7,143 nucleotides of DNA, taken from the NCBI GenBank assembly GCA_029939635.1, contig JAOZSN010000146.1, forward strand, positions 1 through 7,143. Direction: 5' to 3'. Origin of the DNA: Deltaproteobacteria bacterium (GTDB lineage: Bacteria; Desulfobacterota; Desulfobulbia; Desulfobulbales; SURF-16). The translations under genes were made by a program, and so were the position numbers. This document shows, one piece after another, positions 5,107-7,143 of this stretch. Position 1 is the first letter of the stretch, and every line of letters starts with the position of its first letter. Under the pieces are notes generated by a model. It made no database searches. It was given only the letters and a program-made list of their open reading frames with translations, and was not told the DNA's origin.

Positions 5107-6573
5107 ATGTCAGTTCGCATTTATAATACCAAGTCAGCCAAGAAAGAAGTGTTTCAACCCCTACAGGAAGGACACATAAACCTCTATGTCTGTGGCATCA
5201 CTGCCTACGACTATTGTCACCTGGGTCACGCCCGTTCTACCTTGGTCTTTGATATGATCGTCAGGTATTTACGCTATAAAGGCTATGATGTCACCTTTAT
5301 TCGCAATTTTACCGATATTGATGACAAAATTATCAAGCGGGCCAACGAGCAGAACACCACATGCGACGAACTTGCTGATCGTTTCATCAAGGCATTCCAT
5401 GATGATATGATCGCCTTGGGCAATATTATGCCCGACAACGAACCTAAGGCCACAGAACATATTCCCGAGATAATTGCCCTTATTGAAACATTGATTTCCC
5501 GAGATATGGCCTACGCCTCCCACGGTGATGTCTATTATAAGGTAAGTAAATTTGTTGGCTACGGCAGTCTTTCAGGGCGCAACCTTGAAGATATGCAGGC
5601 CGGGGCGCGCATTGCCGTAAGTGATATTAAAGAAAACCCCATGGATTTTGCCCTGTGGAAATCGAGCAAAGAGGGAGAACCTGCCTGGGACAGCCCTTGG
5701 GGCAGTGGTCGCCCTGGTTGGCATATTGAATGCTCAGCCATGGCCAAAAAATATCTGGGTGACACCTTTGATATCCATGGGGGCGGCAAGGATCTTATCT
5801 TTCCCCATCATGAAAATGAGATAGCTCAAAGTGAAGGGGCATCAGGCAAGCCCTTTGTTAATACCTGGATCCATCACGGTTTTGTAACGATCAAAGATGA
5901 AAAGATGTCCAAGTCCCTTGGTAATTTCCTCACCATCCGCGAGATGTTGGAGCGATACCCGGCCGAGGCCTTGCGTCTCTTTGTCTTTTCAGCCCAGTAT
6001 CGTACCCCCCTTGACTTCTCAGAACAGGCCATGCAGGATGCTGAGGCTGGTGTAGACCGAATCTATAGCTGCCTGGCAGGTGTGGCAGCTATAGATCAAC
6101 AGGGAGATGAAAATGGTGCTTCAACCATTGGCAAGAAGGATCGTGCCAAATTAGAGAAACTGAACGAACGTTTTACAGCGGCCATGGATAATGATTTTAA
6201 TACGGCCCAGGCCCTGGGACATATCTTTGATACGGTGAAAAGTATCAATAAGATATGCCAACACCTGCCCCCCTCCCCTGCTGCCGCTGACCTGAAACTG
6301 CTTAATAAAAGCAGTGCAGACATGCAAAAACTCTTGGGTTTACTAGGCCTCATCACAGAAGATCCCCGTGAATACGTGCAGGCCAAACAGGATCGCCTGC
6401 TGGCTGCCTTGACCATCACCCAAGATGAAATCAACAGCCTAATCGAGCAACGCAACCAGGCCCGCGACGATAAAGAGTGGCAACGAGCCGATGAAATTCG
6501 GGATCAGTTATTGAGCCATGGCGTTGAGATCAAGGATGGCGCCCAAGGCACTACATGGCAGGTCAAGATGTAA
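5107..6573 (+). CDS. cysS: Cysteinyl-tRNA synthetase
   Basis: Class I synthetase that charges tRNA-Cys with cysteine using ATP, in the cytoplasm. The 488 residues are collinear with E. coli CysS from the first strand (VRIYNT) to the end (GAQGTTWQVKM). The HIGH-type motif reads HLGH at 38-41. The active-site zinc ligands that recognise the cysteine thiol are all present: Cys29 (YVCGIT), Cys209 (GWHIECSAM), His234 and Glu238 (FPHHENEIA). NFTDIDDKIIKRAN is at 67-80 and KMSKS at 266-270. The C-terminal helical region holds the DALR-type anticodon-binding part. It is the only confidently called plus-strand gene in the window, divergent from the hypothetical gene and convergent with the methyltransferase gene, with a 15-bp gap and no visible terminator. 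The AGGAG site lies 14 nt upstream of the ATG. Confidence 0.97.
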   Translation: MSVRIYNTKSAKKEVFQPLQEGHINLYVCGITAYDYCHLGHARSTLVFDMIVRYLRYKGYDVTFIRNFTDIDDKIIKRANEQNTTCDELADRFIKAFHDDMIALGNIMPDNEPKATEHIPEIIALIETLISRDMAYASHGDVYYKVSKFVGYGSLSGRNLEDMQAGARIAVSDIKENPMDFALWKSSKEGEPAWDSPWGSGRPGWHIECSAMAKKYLGDTFDIHGGGKDLIFPHHENEIAQSEGASGKPFVNTWIHHGFVTIKDEKMSKSLGNFLTIREMLERYPAEALRLFVFSAQYRTPLDFSEQAMQDAEAGVDRIYSCLAGVAAIDQQGDENGASTIGKKDRAKLEKLNERFTAAMDNDFNTAQALGHIFDTVKSINKICQHLPPSPAAADLKLLNKSSADMQKLLGLLGLITEDPREYVQAKQDRLLAALTITQDEINSLIEQRNQARDDKEWQRADEIRDQLLSHGVEIKDGAQGTTWQVKM

Positions 6574-6588
6574 AAACAGTATGAATAA

Positions 6589-7143
6589 TTACGGCTTTTG
6601 AAACAAAACAACATCCTTGCCAATAAGTACACATTCTGCCTGCCACTGTTTGCTCAGCCAGTTCATGGTTTCTATAGAAAAAAAACATACATGGGTTGGA
6701 TCATTTTTGTAATGCCAACGAGCAAAGGCAGATTGATCAAAGGCCAGTTTGGTCATAAGGCCTAGCCAACCGCCAGATTTGAGCAGAGACCAGATAAGGG
6801 CAAGATCTATAGACGGATTATGAAGATGCTCAACTACCTCACTGGCAGTAATAAAATCGTATTCACTGGTCAGGACAGATCTGTCCGCAGCATAGAAAGG
6901 ATCAAACAGCTCCATCTGATGACCTGCTTCGGCAAAGAGCACCGACAGAGTCGGACCTGGGCCACAACCAAAATCCAAACCATGGCTGGCAGGAGTAAGC
7001 CGAGCAGTCAGGGGTGTGTATAAACGGCTGAGGAACGCACGATAGCCAGCATCACTGGACGAGTTTTGGTGTTTGTCATATTCGGTGCGCTCAGCCTCAG
7101 GGCACAAAAATTGCTGAGCTGGCACATGAATCAGCCAGCAACA
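6589..7143 (-). CDS. Class I SAM-dependent methyltransferase, 5' end outside window
   Basis: 185 residues of a Rossmann-fold methyltransferase are visible and the frame is open to the right edge. Numbering from the edge, motif I is DFGCGPG at 57-63, the acidic residue after strand 2 lies in LFDPFYA (DPFY at 81-84), and EVVEHLH (102-108) is the usual motif of the Methyltransf_11/23 type. LLKSGGWLGLMTKL follows, and KNDPTHVCFF (146-155) is a conserved-looking block near the C-terminus. The substrate cannot be told. A GTG at 7123-7125 could be read as a start, but upstream codons give CCWLIHVPAQQFL, which resembles the end of an N-terminal Cys-x2-Cys zinc knuckle (xCxxCxLxFVPPxxxL) in longer homologues as I recall them. 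The true start is therefore probably beyond 7143. Its stop lies 15 bp from the cysS stop, convergent. Confidence 0.85.
   Translation of the reverse strand, partial: CCWLIHVPAQQFLCPEAERTEYDKHQNSSSDAGYRAFLSRLYTPLTARLTPASHGLDFGCGPGPTLSVLFAEAGHQMELFDPFYAADRSVLTSEYDFITASEVVEHLHNPSIDLALIWSLLKSGGWLGLMTKLAFDQSAFARWHYKNDPTHVCFFSIETMNWLSKQWQAECVLIGKDVVLFQKP

Overview
This 7.1-kb window looks like ordinary bacterial chromosome, compact and slightly AT-rich. No phage, transposon, CRISPR or plasmid signature was seen. The gene order DUF1844 - ispE - tRNA-Gln - prs - rplY and the style of the proteins suggest a delta-type proteobacterium (Desulfobacterota). The best guess is a sulfate reducer of the Desulfobulbales/Desulfotalea kind. 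That placement rests on recollection of gene neighbourhoods and protein resemblance, not on a search.

Layout, right to left along the minus strand. At the right edge (6589 to beyond 7143) is the 3' part of a class I SAM-dependent methyltransferase; its N-terminus lies outside the window. It converges on cysS (5107-6573, plus strand), the cysteinyl-tRNA synthetase, with only 15 bp between the stops. cysS is divergent from an unrecognised 158-residue acidic-tailed protein (4528-5004, minus). Then on the minus strand come serA (2765-4354, long-form D-3-phosphoglycerate dehydrogenase, first step of serine synthesis), a DUF1844 protein starting at GTG (2353-2664), ispE (1347-2273, MEP isoprenoid pathway kinase), a tRNA-Gln(UUG) gene with encoded CCA (1186-1260), prs (163-1113, PRPP synthetase) and the first 33 codons of rplY (ribosomal protein L25/CTC, 1-100).

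The genes are housekeeping: translation (cysS, tRNA-Gln, rplY), serine supply, nucleotide/PRPP supply and isoprenoid precursors. Two good intrinsic terminators read on the minus strand. One closes ispE (1309-1339), so tRNA-Gln and prs probably have their own promoter. The other (4400-4425) lies between the hypothetical gene and serA.

The most interesting non-coding region is 4355-4502. A good sigma-70-like promoter lies upstream of that terminator, so the serA leader would contain the terminator, a competing 5-6 bp pairing that could act as an antiterminator, and a second hairpin that takes in an extra Shine-Dalgarno-like GGAGG. This resembles an attenuation-type control region but is unproven. 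No convincing new multi-gene system was found. No gene-free stretch exceeds 300 bp; the longest is about 170 bp, upstream of serA.
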